A stretch of DNA of 64,000 nucleotides from Drechslerella dactyloides (Eukaryota; Ascomycota; Orbiliomycetes; Orbiliales; Orbiliaceae). Of this stretch, positions 49,837-60,568 are shown piece by piece (position 1 is the stretch's first letter; each line of letters opens with the position of its first letter). The stretch is from the NCBI GenBank assembly GCA_020064725.1, contig JAGTWJ010000017.1, forward strand, positions 186,001 to 250,000, read 5' to 3'. The notes below the pieces were generated by a model that was not told the origin of the DNA, made no database searches, and saw only the letters and a program-made list of their open reading frames with translations. A program made the translations under genes and the position numbers.

Positions 49837-50998
49837 TCACAGCCTCGGCCGCGGGCGCGTCGCCTCGAGCACCTCCGCCGCCCGCAGGTACTCCATGCTG
49901 TCCTCCCCGACGCACTTGCGGTCCACCGCCACCGCCGTCCGCGCCCATTCCCCCGCCTGCTCCTCCCATTTCCCGCCCGCCAAACTCGCCAGCTGCGCGC
50001 CGATAAGACAAATTACCCCCAGCGTGTCCGTTTCCGCCATCCCTTCCTTCTGCAGCAGCCGGATCGTGCGCATCGCAAGCTTGATGCTGGCCTCGTAGTC
50101 CTTCGGTCCCCATCCCCCCGCGCTGCGCGCACGTTTCCTCTCGCGGTTCGTAATGCGCAGGAACAGCTCGCCGAGCTTCTTGCGGCGGGCGTCCGACTCG
50201 ACGTCGGGATTCGTGCACGCCGTGCAGTTACATTTAAACCCCCAGTGTCGTAGCAGCGACCGTCTCGCGGGCGTCGGGTGGCAGATGTCGATGTAGGACG
50301 TCAGCAGCTCCTCGCCCGGTGCGATGTCGCGCAGCGCGTGCACGGTCAGCCGCTGGATCAGCGGGTTGTACCGGTGGAAGACGTTCGGCGCGCACGAGTG
50401 GTTCAACCGGGCCGCCGCGGGAAACACGCCCAGCGTCGTGAGGGAAGTCGGGCTCGTCGATGCCTTGCACGTGAAGCGGTTGGTCTCAAAGATGGACCAG
50501 GCGCGCTCGCAGGCCTCCACGAGGGCGTTGAACGAGTCCGCGCTCTCCCCTACAATCCAATTCAATCCTCAGTCAGCACCATCCCCAACCGCCAGTGAAT
50601 GTTCAGGATGTAGTGTGTATGTACGAACCATCGCGCTCGCAACATTGGCGGAGGGCATCGATCCAGGACACGTCCTTGCCAGGCTTCGCCGACGCCGCAA
50701 GACTCCAGTACGCCGCCCGCGAACCCTCCTCCAGCGACGCCACAGCCCGGTAAAGCTCAATCTGCGTCGCATCCTCCGTCATCATAACCAGACTCTCCTC
50801 GCAGAATATCCGCGTGCCGGACGGTATCGCCGCCGTCGCGAACGCGCCCACACCCGCCTCGACCGTCTGCCGCTCCTCGTATAAATCCCGACGCGCGTAC
50901 GACGTCCCCATACTAGCAGCAGGGCGGTCGGCCTCCGCTGTCGCCTGCACCGGCTGCGTTCGTGTCATCGCCCGTCTGTAGTGTCGTCCGAGCGGCAT
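49837..50998 (-). CDS. SET-domain protein, SMYD-like without MYND finger
   Basis: Predicted 360-residue lysine-methyltransferase-like protein from two exons, 50629-50998 and 49837-50549, joined in phase by a 79-nt intron. The SET core starts near residue 38 with RQTVEAGVGAFATAAIPSGTRIF. It includes the cofactor-site motif RLNHSCAPNV near 173 and PGEELLTSYIDICHPTPARRSLL, with the catalytic-type Tyr. It ends in a post-SET Cys cluster, FKCNCTAC near 230, then a helical tail. No MYND zinc finger is inserted, as in many small fungal SET proteins. The substrate cannot be told. ATGs at codons 1, 11 and 30 are all plausible starts; only the third lies close to the domain. It lies between the cystinosin-like and HET genes on the same strand. 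Confidence 0.82.
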
Positions 50999-51516
50999 GT
51001 AACCGGTGTATATATAACAATCTGTCCGTCCTGCTTGTGGATTGGGGTGTCAGGGGCCGGCGGAGGAGGCTAGGTCTGCACGCTTGTATTTATGATGATG
51101 CAGGACATGGCGGCGATGGGAGCGGAGGTTGCCGTTGCAATTGGCGTAGCGTTGGGAGTGGCCCGGCCATTGGGTGGAGGTTGATGTCGAAGCTTAATTG
51201 GTTGTGGTGGAGCACTCCACGCGCGATGCACATCAAATAACACCGCCCCCTGCAGCATTTAGCGTTGACGATACCCTTATAAGCTTTATCTCCCGCCGCC
51301 GAACGATGCAATCTGCACATTTCATCATATGCATCCTAGATCTAGATCCAAGTTCTCAGCGGCTACGCTCAGCTGTCAGGAATAATCTATACATTCAACG
51401 TGACTTCCTTCCATGAAATGGGACTAGATGCCAAGCCTGTCCCTCGATCCATAATATCATCCCAGATATCATCTCGATAACATCCGTCCACGATCTTGGA
51501 TATACAAGGATAGCAA

Positions 51517-53943
51517 TTACCCAATGCACCACACCTGCTCCATCGTCTTCTGCACGCCCACCGCCGCAAACAGCCCGTCCCCGTACATCTGATGATTGTA
51601 CGGCGACCCCGCATCACCCAGGGGGAACCGGGCATTCAAATCCTCAATCTGCTGCGCATCATGGTCCACATCCAGCTTCTGCCACAGCGCGTGAGCCAAC
51701 TTCTTACACCTTATCAACCTCCCGCCGTCCTTCACCACCTCCACGATAAGCGCGGGGCCCGGCGCATGCCGGTTCGTCGGATCCATCCCCTTCTGCGGCC
51801 GCCCGCCGTCCGGATACATGTCCAGCTCCTCCCGCCGCGTCGACCCCATCTCGCGGATCAGGATCGCAATGTTCCCGCTCACGGCCAGGTCCGCCACGAT
51901 TGTCCGGCCGTACTTTGTCTCGTGCAGCGACGGGTGTAGCTGGTACCAGGTCCCGAAGCGGTCGCCGCGCACAAACGTCGTCGCGCGGATGCGGCAAGGG
52001 CGCACGTGGAGGACTATCCCGTCGCAGTTCACGATGAGGCCGAAGGGCGACACGGTCGCCAGGTCGCGGTTCCACCGCATCATGCCGGCGATGTGCCCGC
52101 CCGAACGGTCGAGTTCCGAGGTGCGGTGCGCGGCCATGAGCGTTTTCGGCGCCCAGCGGAGACCGTCAATGTCGAACGTGTCCATCTTGTTGAAGAGCAG
52201 CGCCTCGGGGACGGTCTTCAGCATCCGCCAGAACATCTCCATCCGCTGCTCGGGCTCCGTCCGCGCGATCCGCAGCACGTTCAGACCCAGCAGCGCGCCC
52301 AGGCAGAGCGGCTCGTCCGTGAGCACGCTTGTCCGGCGGTCGCCGAGCGCGGATGCGATGGCCGGCAGCTCGAACACGATGTTGAGGTGCGACTCGCGGC
52401 CTTCCGCGTCGATACTCTCCTCGACCTTCAGCCGCCGAATATGGTTGTAAAGTTCATAAATCGGCGGCAGCAGCGTGATCTTGAGAATGTCGTCCGCGTT
52501 CGCCATGAACCGCTCCATCGCCTTGTCAATGTCGTACGGCCCGTCCGAGAACTGCACGGACACCTGCTTGGCCAGCACGCCCTCCTGGTACGTCCACAGC
52601 CGCTTCGTCCACGACGAGCACAGCACCCGCATGAGGTTCTCCGCGTCCGACCTGTCCAGGCCCGGCGTGTTGAACAGCCACGCGTCCAGCACGAGCACGA
52701 TTTGCGCGTCTTCGTACGTTTTGCGCATCAGACTCATCGCCAGGTTCTGGGCGTCCGTCAGACCGCTCGCGTCCGGCGGCACGCAGACCGTGTCGAACCA
52801 GAAGAGAACCATGTTCTCCAGGCTGCGCACGTACTTGCTCAGCCGGCGCATCTGGCAGCGCGGAATCGCGTTCCGCTTCGTGTTTCCCAGGCCGTCCGAC
52901 CACACGTGCGAGATGGCAACGTACGCCATCCCGGGCTCCGCCGCGACCAGCTTGATCGTATCCTCCTCATCCGTGTCGTCGACCGACAAGATCAGCGGTA
53001 TCTTCTCCGCCAGTAGAATCTCGCAGAGCTCGTCTGGATTCGCGACGACCTCCTTGCAGTCGCCGGGACAGCCGTCAGCGTGCTTTGTCCGGTACGTCTC
53101 ATCGTCAAATTTCATCCACGTGCAGTGCGTGGTGTCGCACAGCTCCGGAATCGCTACCGGGTACGTCTCGTTCTCCGCGGACTTGTCGTAGACGTTCAGC
53201 ACCCGGTGGACCTTCTCCGGGTGCGGCCGCGGGATATTGTAGAGGTAGTACAGCGAAGACGTGTTGAGGCAGTTGAACAGCGGCATCAACATGAGCGGAC
53301 ACCACCCGGCCTGTCGCATCAAGGTCCACATATGGCCGGAATGCCGGGACGACAGCGACGGCATCGCGCCCAGGTAGCCTTTATCCCCAGGCTTCGTGAC
53401 CGTCTGGATCATGAGGTTGAACAGCATCTCGCCCAGCACCGACGTCGCCATCACCACCTCCGGCGACCTGACCTCGCGGGCGGCGCGGGTCATGATGTAG
53501 CGAACCAGCGAGTCCCGCTTGTAGGCCGAGTTGTGGGCGCTCCCGATGACCTTCTTGGACAGCGCCATGTGAGCCATTTGCGCAACGATCAGCTGCGGGT
53601 GGAAATCGTGGTAGTCCCGGATGTGCGGGAACAGCGACGGCAGGTTCTCCAGCGTGAGCACCGTCCGGCGCGGGTTCTCGAGCGTGCGGGTAAACTTGAC
53701 GCCCTTGATCGCGTCGCCAAAGGCGATGTACAGGCTGCCGAAGAACAGCCATCGTTCGAGGAAGGCGACGAACTCCACGGGCGGGTTCTTGAAGATCGCG
53801 ATCCATTCCGTGCCGCTGCGCTCGTGCCAGCCTTGTCGCTCGGGGTAGGTGTTGAAGTCGCCGCAGTCGTATTCTTCGGTGCTCAGAATGGGCACCTCGA
53901 TGTGTGGGAAGAGCGGCTCGAGGGGTCTCGGCTGGATATCCAT
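51517..53943 (-). CDS. HET-domain protein
   Basis: Predicted 808-residue single-exon protein with a heterokaryon-incompatibility (HET) domain at about residues 335-455. The three HET blocks are visible: AYVAISHVWSDGLGN, then WFDTVCVPPDASG followed by MRKTYEDAQIVLVLDAWL, then SSWTKRLWTYQEGVLAKQVSVQF. HET domains trigger cell death in non-self recognition in filamentous fungi. The first 330 residues have no domain I know but contain a Cys/His cluster (CDTTHCTWM, then HADGCPGDC near residues 275-300) that might bind zinc. The C-terminal 350 residues are not recognised. The start is the ATG in a CCGCCATGG context; the frame extends upstream but opens only with TTG. It is head-to-head with the TPR-PITH gene. 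No NACHT, TIR or ankyrin part is seen. Confidence 0.88.
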   Translation of the reverse strand: MDIQPRPLEPLFPHIEVPILSTEEYDCGDFNTYPERQGWHERSGTEWIAIFKNPPVEFVAFLERWLFFGSLYIAFGDAIKGVKFTRTLENPRRTVLTLENLPSLFPHIRDYHDFHPQLIVAQMAHMALSKKVIGSAHNSAYKRDSLVRYIMTRAAREVRSPEVVMATSVLGEMLFNLMIQTVTKPGDKGYLGAMPSLSSRHSGHMWTLMRQAGWCPLMLMPLFNCLNTSSLYYLYNIPRPHPEKVHRVLNVYDKSAENETYPVAIPELCDTTHCTWMKFDDETYRTKHADGCPGDCKEVVANPDELCEILLAEKIPLILSVDDTDEEDTIKLVAAEPGMAYVAISHVWSDGLGNTKRNAIPRCQMRRLSKYVRSLENMVLFWFDTVCVPPDASGLTDAQNLAMSLMRKTYEDAQIVLVLDAWLFNTPGLDRSDAENLMRVLCSSWTKRLWTYQEGVLAKQVSVQFSDGPYDIDKAMERFMANADDILKITLLPPIYELYNHIRRLKVEESIDAEGRESHLNIVFELPAIASALGDRRTSVLTDEPLCLGALLGLNVLRIARTEPEQRMEMFWRMLKTVPEALLFNKMDTFDIDGLRWAPKTLMAAHRTSELDRSGGHIAGMMRWNRDLATVSPFGLIVNCDGIVLHVRPCRIRATTFVRGDRFGTWYQLHPSLHETKYGRTIVADLAVSGNIAILIREMGSTRREELDMYPDGGRPQKGMDPTNRHAPGPALIVEVVKDGGRLIRCKKLAHALWQKLDVDHDAQQIEDLNARFPLGDAGSPYNHQMYGDGLFAAVGVQKTMEQVWCIG

Positions 53944-55020
53944 GGCGGGGCAATCGATTATTCTCAAGTTGGTCAACTGGCCAAATATACCATCGGTCTG
54001 ATGGTTTCCCAAGATGAATTCAGCACATCAAGATGACTGCCAATCCGGGAGGAGGCACGGATATTTATCAAGACGTACGGCACGTCCAAACGCCCCTCGC
54101 GGGCTGGCTCCAGCCTGCCTGCTATTGTATACATCACGTATGTACCTGGCCCCGCAAGGCTTAGCATGAGGCCCGTCGACTCGCTTAGCGTTGGGCGGGG
54201 CGTATCCGCACCGGGCGGTACAAACGGACGGGCCCTCGTCTCACGATAACACTCGTATATGTAAGCACTCAAGCTGGTACCATCAGGGAGCCAATCGAGC
54301 CACCTGGAGAAGATCGTGTGAAGGATATTGCCGGATCCTGCTCGACCGCGCAGATGCAGCCGCCCTTAGGAATCCAACTGCATCGTGCTGTGCCCAGTTT
54401 GCCCGTTGCTGAGCAATCGTCTCGTCGGATATAGCAGCACGTTTGCGTAGTATTCATCAGGAAGCTCGCCTGCACAATGAGCAGCTGCATTAGCCTGACG
54501 CAACCATTAGCGGACGGTACCTCCCATCTCGGCGGCGACGCTGGGGACACTCGGGTACCGTTATCAAGGCTGGACCGCTGCCCAGCTGCAGGCTTGCAGG
54601 ACGAGGATCCGAGGACCATGGCGCGAACGCACGGTGCATCGATTGGCGGTGTCCTCCACGTAACGTTATAACGTTAACCCCACCTTCGCGTTTCGACTGA
54701 GCAATCAGGACGGTATCTATATCTAGCTCGGACGGCGGCGGGCTGCAGGCTGACTTGACGGCTGCGCGGGACCGGGCTGCTGTTTTACCATCATCGTGGA
54801 AAAGGTTGTGGTCGAGAGCGAGAGTCGTGAATCGCCCCTCCGGGTTAACCGATACATGCTTATATACCGTATCTGCCTCCTTCGACCTTCGAATATATTG
54901 GCGACCTGTCTTTCCGCGACGGAGAGGGAGCTATATCTCGTTAGTGAATCAGGTACGCTTGTGATACAGCGATAGCTAGCCGGAAGCCACTAGTTTGCAC
55001 TGTTGGAAGAAGCGGACGTC
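53944..55020. promoter_or_regulatory. divergent promoter region, HET and TPR-PITH genes
   Basis: A 1.08-kb gap between two head-to-head start codons with no supported ORF. Open frames at 53973-54272 and 54269-54619 lack domains. It must contain both promoters; shared control is possible but not shown. Confidence 0.4.
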
Positions 55021-57564
55021 ATGGAGCAGCCGAGTGCTTCTGCCAGCACTTCTGCCGCTGGCGCCCTGGCCGGCCTCCAGGCAGGCCCCTCGGACAAAAC
55101 TTCAACAACCACGACCACATCCACCGATCCCATCCGTAAGTACCATATCATGACAACGGATATCGAATACGAACGCTGCTAACCTGTCTCCAATGATCGT
55201 GATGTGCGTGCAGTCTACGCCCTCCAGTGCGATAAATGCGCCACCGTTTTCTACACCGACTCCAAGGCTGAACACCACGCCGACGACAATAAAAACCATG
55301 TCTCCTTCTACAAGCTCTCCGACGCCGAGATCCGCCGCTCCCAGCTCCGGCGGAAGCATCCCAAGCGAACCCTGGAGGGCATGGCAGCCTTGAACGACGC
55401 ACCCGTGCATCGATACCCGGAAAGCATCCCCTGCCCGTTCAAAACATCGGACGCCCTCGCGGAGCAAGAGCGGCTCGACGAAGCGGAAGCTGCGCTCCAG
55501 CAGCAGCTCGCGGCCTTCGGTATCAGCATGACCCCGGACGTTCTGACCGTCATGCACGACGTCGCGGTCATGCGGCACCGCCAGAAAGACCATAGGAAAG
55601 CCGAGGAGCTGCTCGAAGATCTACTGACCAAACGCGAGTCAATCCTCGGCAACGAGCATGTCGACACGCTCAAGACCCTCAGCGCCCTCGGGCTCGTCCT
55701 GAACGACACGGACCGCTTCGATGAGGCGCTGGAGAAGCACGAGATGGTCCTCGACGTGCTCGAGCGCGACCATGGCAAGGAAGAGCCGTTCACAATCGAG
55801 ACTATCGCGAACCTCGCCCGAACCGCACAGCAGTGCGAGCAGTTCTACCGTGCGGAAACTCTCTTCCGGCGCGCGCTGAGCAGGAGTACCAAGGCCCTCG
55901 GCGAGGAACACCCCACGACCATCGACATCACCGAGAGCCTCGCGAAGCTGATGGACGAAGTCGGCGAGTACGCCGAGGCGGAAACGTGGTACCGCACAGC
56001 GCTCAAGCTCCGCGAGCACGCCTTTGGCGAAAAGCACCTGTCGACAATCGAGTGCGTCTACCGCCTCGCGCGGAACCTACACATCCAGTCGCGGCCCGGC
56101 GAGTCGGAAATGCTGTTCCGCCGCGCCAGGGAGTTCAAGCAGCGGTTCTTCGAGAACTACTCCACCAGAGAGGTCATCTACGTTACGGCGATGGGCGTGC
56201 AGTTCGAGAACCAGGACAAGTTCCGCGTCGCGGAAGCCATGTATCTCAAGGCGTTGGATCTAAAGCGGCGAAAGACGTTCGTCAACGAGTACATGGAGGA
56301 CGACTTTTACCTCGCCGCTCTCATGGACTTGGGGAGCGCGCTGCAGGGCCAACTGCGGTACACCGAGGCCGAACCGGTCCTGGAACATTGTATGGAAATG
56401 TCGGAGAAGATGCACGGGCCCGACAGTCTGAAAACGCTGGGGGTCGCGCAGAACCTGTCCGGTGGGTACGCGGAGATCGGCAGGTGGGACCTCGCCGAGC
56501 CGCTGGGGATACGGGTGGTGCAAGGCCGTGAGAAACACCTGGGCAAGAACGACCTCAGCACCATCGATGGCCTCTACAACTTGACAAACATGTACAAGGA
56601 GCAGGTGAAGGTCAAGAAGGCGAGGGAGACCGCACGAGAGGCGCTGAAGCGGATAGCAAAGCTGCTGAAGACGGGGACGCTGGAGTACCGGCAAGTCGCC
56701 AAGCTGCGCCAGTTCGAGGGGAACCTCAGGCAGCTAGATCCGGAGTATCTCTCCTTCGCGCGGCGTGTCGAGGATGGTCAGGTCGTTAGTGACGATGAGG
56801 AAGATGACGAGTAAGTGGTGATCGATATATACTGACATTCTTTCGGCAGCTAGCCAGCTTGCTAACTCGCGCTGCACCGCTGTAGGGAGCCGTCGTACAC
56901 GGACCAGGAACCCTGGCTCGGAGCCGCTCTTCCACAGGGATACGTCGATCTGAACCACATGATCCAGAAATCCCACCTGGAAGCCCTGAACACCCGGCCG
57001 GAATTCGGATCCGTAACCGAGATCTTCCAGCCTTCACCGCCGGTATCCCTGCCAAAGGGAGCTGCAAAACGCCAATTCGCCCAGCCCGCCGTCGAAGATT
57101 CCACAGGCGCGAAATCAGACTTTGTCATCTCCGACGTCGACGAGCAGCTCATGATCTTCATCCGGTTCATCTCGCCCGTCAAGGTCTTCTCGCTGCAGTT
57201 CACAAGCTTCCGGTACATCAACGAGGACGACGACGAGGTCTCTCGGCGACCAAAGACGATCAAACTGTACGTTAACGCACCCCAGATTCTTGACTTCGAG
57301 GACTCCGTCGATCCGACGCAGGAGCTGGAGATTGGCGAGAAGGACTGGGATGAGGCGACGGGGACGGCGACGGTGAATATGCGGTTTGTGAAGTTCCAGA
57401 GCGTGGGGACGCTGACGGTGTTCGTGGTCGACGGCGTCGACGAGGAGGTGGACGGGAAGGACGCCGGCGAGTTCACGCGGGTGGACCGGATCCGTGTGAT
57501 AGGGAAGCCTGGCGTGCAGCAGGGCTCTCTCGCGACGCTGAAGGACGACACCATGTATTTCTGA
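55021..57564 (+). CDS. zinc-finger-like / KLC-type TPR / PITH fusion protein
   Basis: Predicted 796-residue protein from three exons: 55021-55135, 55214-56810 and 56886-57564. The introns (78 and 75 nt) have GTAAGT donors, and both junctions keep frame. Residues 44-67 have a C-x2-C then His pattern (CDKC, HH, H) resembling a small zinc finger. Residues about 148-525 are 42-residue kinesin-light-chain-type TPR units, for example AEELLEDLLTKRESILGNEH and ALGEEHPTTI. After an acidic DDEEDDE linker, about residues 590-785 form a PITH domain: SDVDEQLMIFIRF, RRPKTIKLYVNAP, MRFVKFQSVGTLTVFVVDGVDEE. PITH is known from thioredoxin-like protein 1 and PITHD1, where it binds the 26S proteasome. No thioredoxin domain is present. 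TPR-only HET/NLR-type proteins are common in fungi, but this combination is unfamiliar to me. If intron 2 is retained, a TAA stops translation at once and removes PITH. Confidence 0.82.
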
Positions 57565-57927
57565 GCACAGCTTGAGCTGAGTACGGGGTTGGTTTGAGAT
57601 CTGAAGCTAGATTTAAGAGAGAGTATATTTATTTTTTATCATTTATTTTTCTTTAGAAAGCCCTAACCGTAAAATCAAATTCAAAGTGACATGAAACTCC
57701 TCAACTCCGAGAAAGCAGAAAGTCAAGATAGGTAAACCAAAAAAATAAGATAGGTAAGCTCCGCTGTGATGCTTTTGCCAACATTGACTCCTGCTGCGCC
57801 TGTACGCCGCCAAACACGTTAACGAGTAACCGTAAACCAATTCGCCTTAATGATATACTTGAACAGTGAATTCAAGACTCCGTCGGCCGTCCCCATTCAA
57901 ATATGAGTAAGGGTAGTGTCACGCCAA

Positions 57928-59049
57928 TCAGCTGAACGACAAGATGCGGTCCCAGTTCTGGAACTTGGAGATGTCGCCCTTGCACTCCATATACCGGCTC
58001 CACCACTTCTCATTACTCCGATGCGGGAACAGATTCCAAAGCAGCATCGACTCCTCCTCCTTCTCCGTCATCTTGAGCCTCGCGTACGCAAACGCGCGGA
58101 AATCCGGCTGACCCTCCGCGTTGATGCAGTTCAGCTCCAGATGGCGGCTGATCCGCCCTTCGTCGTCGCCGACGCGGTAGGTAACCAGCACGGTGGACGC
58201 CGCGAGCAGCACGACGGTCAGAATCTGCAGGACGAGCGTCGACATGCCCAGCGCGACGATGTGGCAGCCGAACGCCGTCCAGCCGATGAACTGCGCGACC
58301 TTGTAGACGGTCGGGTATTTGGGCCGCGGGTTCGTGAGAAGGCAGTACAGCAGGATCTTGCGGCGCGTGTGGATTGTAACCGCCTTGCCGTTCGGGATCG
58401 TGACGATGATTTTGACGTCCTCGTCCGACTCCTCGTGGGCTTTGACGGCTGCGTCATCGATCGCGCGGCGGTTCAGCTCGACGATGGTGTAGCGGACGAG
58501 CACGGAGACGAGGATTGAGGCGCCGTTCATGAACCCCCACCAGTCGCCGATTACGCCTGCGAGAGCCATGATGCCGAGCATCAGAGTAATGTGGATTGAG
58601 CCGAATACCCATCGGCGGAGCTTATCGCGGAGCGAGAGAGGGGAGGAAAGCGACGTCGTGATGACGGTCGCGTTGTATTGCAGCGGCTGGCACGTTAGCC
58701 AGCGGGTGAACCAGCCCGTGAGGTCGACAGCTTTAATCCCGTCAGTGATATTGTAGAGGACGAAGCCCGGGATGGTTTCAGCGATCTGGTTGCTGGCGAT
58801 GGTGTAGGCGCCTAGCAGCGGGGCGAACTCGGCATATGCGCTGCGGACGAGGCGGCCGATAGCGCGGTCGACCTCGACGGTGCCGACGATGGTGATGAGG
58901 CCCAGAGCATCGATCTGGAAGGGCGCCCACTCCTTGAGATGCGGGAGGAAGTACATGAAGGCGGTCGCGAACGAGAGAGCTTGCAGATAGAGCCAAACAA
59001 AGATGTCGGAGGAGAAGCGCACCAGTGACGTGAGGATAAAGGTGAACAT
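57928..59049 (-). CDS. uncharacterised fungal polytopic membrane protein
   Basis: Predicted 373-residue single-exon protein. I see hydrophobic segments near the N-terminus (SDIFVWLYLQALSFATAFMYF), around residues 145-185 (HITLMLGIMALAGVIGDWW, then ILVSVLVRYTIVEL), and around 255-300 (FIGWTAFGCHIVALGMSTLVLQ, then a second Val/Leu-rich helix). It has at least five transmembrane spans. The loop RRKILLYCLLTNPRPKYPTVYKVAQFIGW and the acidic/basic segment before it resemble a family of hypothetical Pezizomycotina membrane proteins, but I know of no function. The C-terminal 70 residues are soluble, with a WNLFPHRSNEKWWSRY stretch. The stop codon faces that of the TPR-PITH gene across 363 bp. No signal peptide cleavage site is obvious. 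Confidence 0.75.
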   Translation of the reverse strand: MFTFILTSLVRFSSDIFVWLYLQALSFATAFMYFLPHLKEWAPFQIDALGLITIVGTVEVDRAIGRLVRSAYAEFAPLLGAYTIASNQIAETIPGFVLYNITDGIKAVDLTGWFTRWLTCQPLQYNATVITTSLSSPLSLRDKLRRWVFGSIHITLMLGIMALAGVIGDWWGFMNGASILVSVLVRYTIVELNRRAIDDAAVKAHEESDEDVKIIVTIPNGKAVTIHTRRKILLYCLLTNPRPKYPTVYKVAQFIGWTAFGCHIVALGMSTLVLQILTVVLLAASTVLVTYRVGDDEGRISRHLELNCINAEGQPDFRAFAYARLKMTEKEEESMLLWNLFPHRSNEKWWSRYMECKGDISKFQNWDRILSFS

Positions 59050-60568
59050 TGCGAGGCCGGTGTGTGAGGACTTATATGTCCAGCTGGGTATAATACAGCT
59101 ATAGCTTTGGGCCTTGCGCTTTGTGCGTCGGTCGGGTATTGAGAGCTACGATTGGTGGGAGTTAAACGTTCGTGGGCTGTGTGGTATGCATGCCTGCTTC
59201 TGGACCTGTACTCAGGTGGACAACCGCTCCTTATATACTTGTGACGTCTGATCATGAGCTTCTAGTTCGATTTATCGACGGTCATTCGAAGCTCTCACTT
59301 CTACGCAGCGCGACTAGAGAGAGGGGCGCAGTGAACGTCTGATCTCGCGATAGTACAATGCCTTGTGCTTCGGATTGCAACGTTGTTCCACGATATCCTG
59401 ACCTGTCGACAAACCCTAAGCTTCATGCATGCATGGGTGCGCTGCGCTGCCCGGTCAAGCTCCACGGGGATCGAGCACGGCCAAGCTAGGCGCCCTGCAT
59501 GGTCGAGAATTGGCTGTTGGCTTCTCATTGGCGAGCTGGCGAGTTCGGAATCTATCGAAGCACCAAAAGCGAATCTGACATGCAATCCGGCGAGACATGC
59601 ACAATCGAGAACACAATCCACGAGTAGGTATCTGTCTGGATATTGCTGTTCACGATTCTTCAATCCTTTACGTTAAGGATCAGGTCTTCGGCACGTTCAC
59701 TTCGTGTGTGATTGTCAGACTAGCGCTAGCAGTGGCTGTATAATAGCCGCACATTTGGCGTGTTCTAATTCACCAGCGCGATCCTCCCTAGTCGACTAGT
59801 CAGTTGAGCTCTGGCAGCTTGAAGAATTTTATGCGCAGACGGCGAGGGGCTATCGTATCTGCACATTCAAATCCTGAGGGATCGATGCTCGAGGTCTTCT
59901 CGACTGGTGGGCAGTGTAACCTTCTGCCTGAGGATGTTCCCTGTGCCTCTTAATTGCTTACTAGTTGCTCAGCTAGCGTGAGCTTACTGGTAAATTAATT
60001 TAAAGTACCTCTAAACGACGTCATTGATAGCGTCTGACCGGGGAGCCTTAGAAACTTAAATAGGTCGAAACAACGGGTAACGGCGTGAGACGGGCGTGGA
60101 ATTCTAGAATTCCGCCCTGCGACGAGCCTGTCGCCACGAAGAACGGTTTTCGGCTAAAATACCGCTTACTATTCCTTGAGCCGCCGCCACTTGCATTGCA
60201 TTATATGCAAACATCTATCATGTGCTGATATCATCAACGACCGAATTTGACTGCACTGGAAAATATCCATTGATTTTCGATTTAAGATGACTAGTTGTCC
60301 CTTTGTGGCTTACATTTTAATTATAAGGCTATGCTGCAATTTCTTCATGGCAGGTCAATCGCGAGGTTCAAAATCCACAAAGCTGTCGTCCAACCCGAAC
60401 AGGCAAATGACAGGGGTCAAAGTGCAACATTTTCAACACATCGAACAAGTAATAGAGAGCAATAGCGATAACCCGACAAGCGACCAAACCTAAACCATCA
60501 GTTTCCAATGCACGATCTGATCCTTCACACTTCAAAACGCCCACCGACCTCGAGCTCCTCCACTCCAC
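59050..60568. other. intergenic, no gene seen
   Basis: About 1.5 kb. The part next to 59050 is the promoter of the membrane-protein gene and the part next to 60568 is the 3' end of the AT-hook gene. Open frames of about 100 codons near 59.3-59.7 kb lack domains. GCATGC palindromes are present near 59.18 and 59.42 kb. Confidence 0.5.

Noticed and set aside
52006..53016. 336-codon plus-strand open frame within the HET gene
   Set aside because: Antisense shadow caused by strong C/G-ending codon bias; composed of Arg/His/Val-rich low-information sequence without domains.
53080..54036. 318-codon plus-strand frame near the HET gene start
   Set aside because: Antisense to the HET coding sequence and rich in Arg/His/Val as the other shadows are.
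53973..54272. possible upstream exon or small gene before the HET start
   Set aside because: No good splice pairing to the HET frame, no domain, and the HET ATG already has a strong context.
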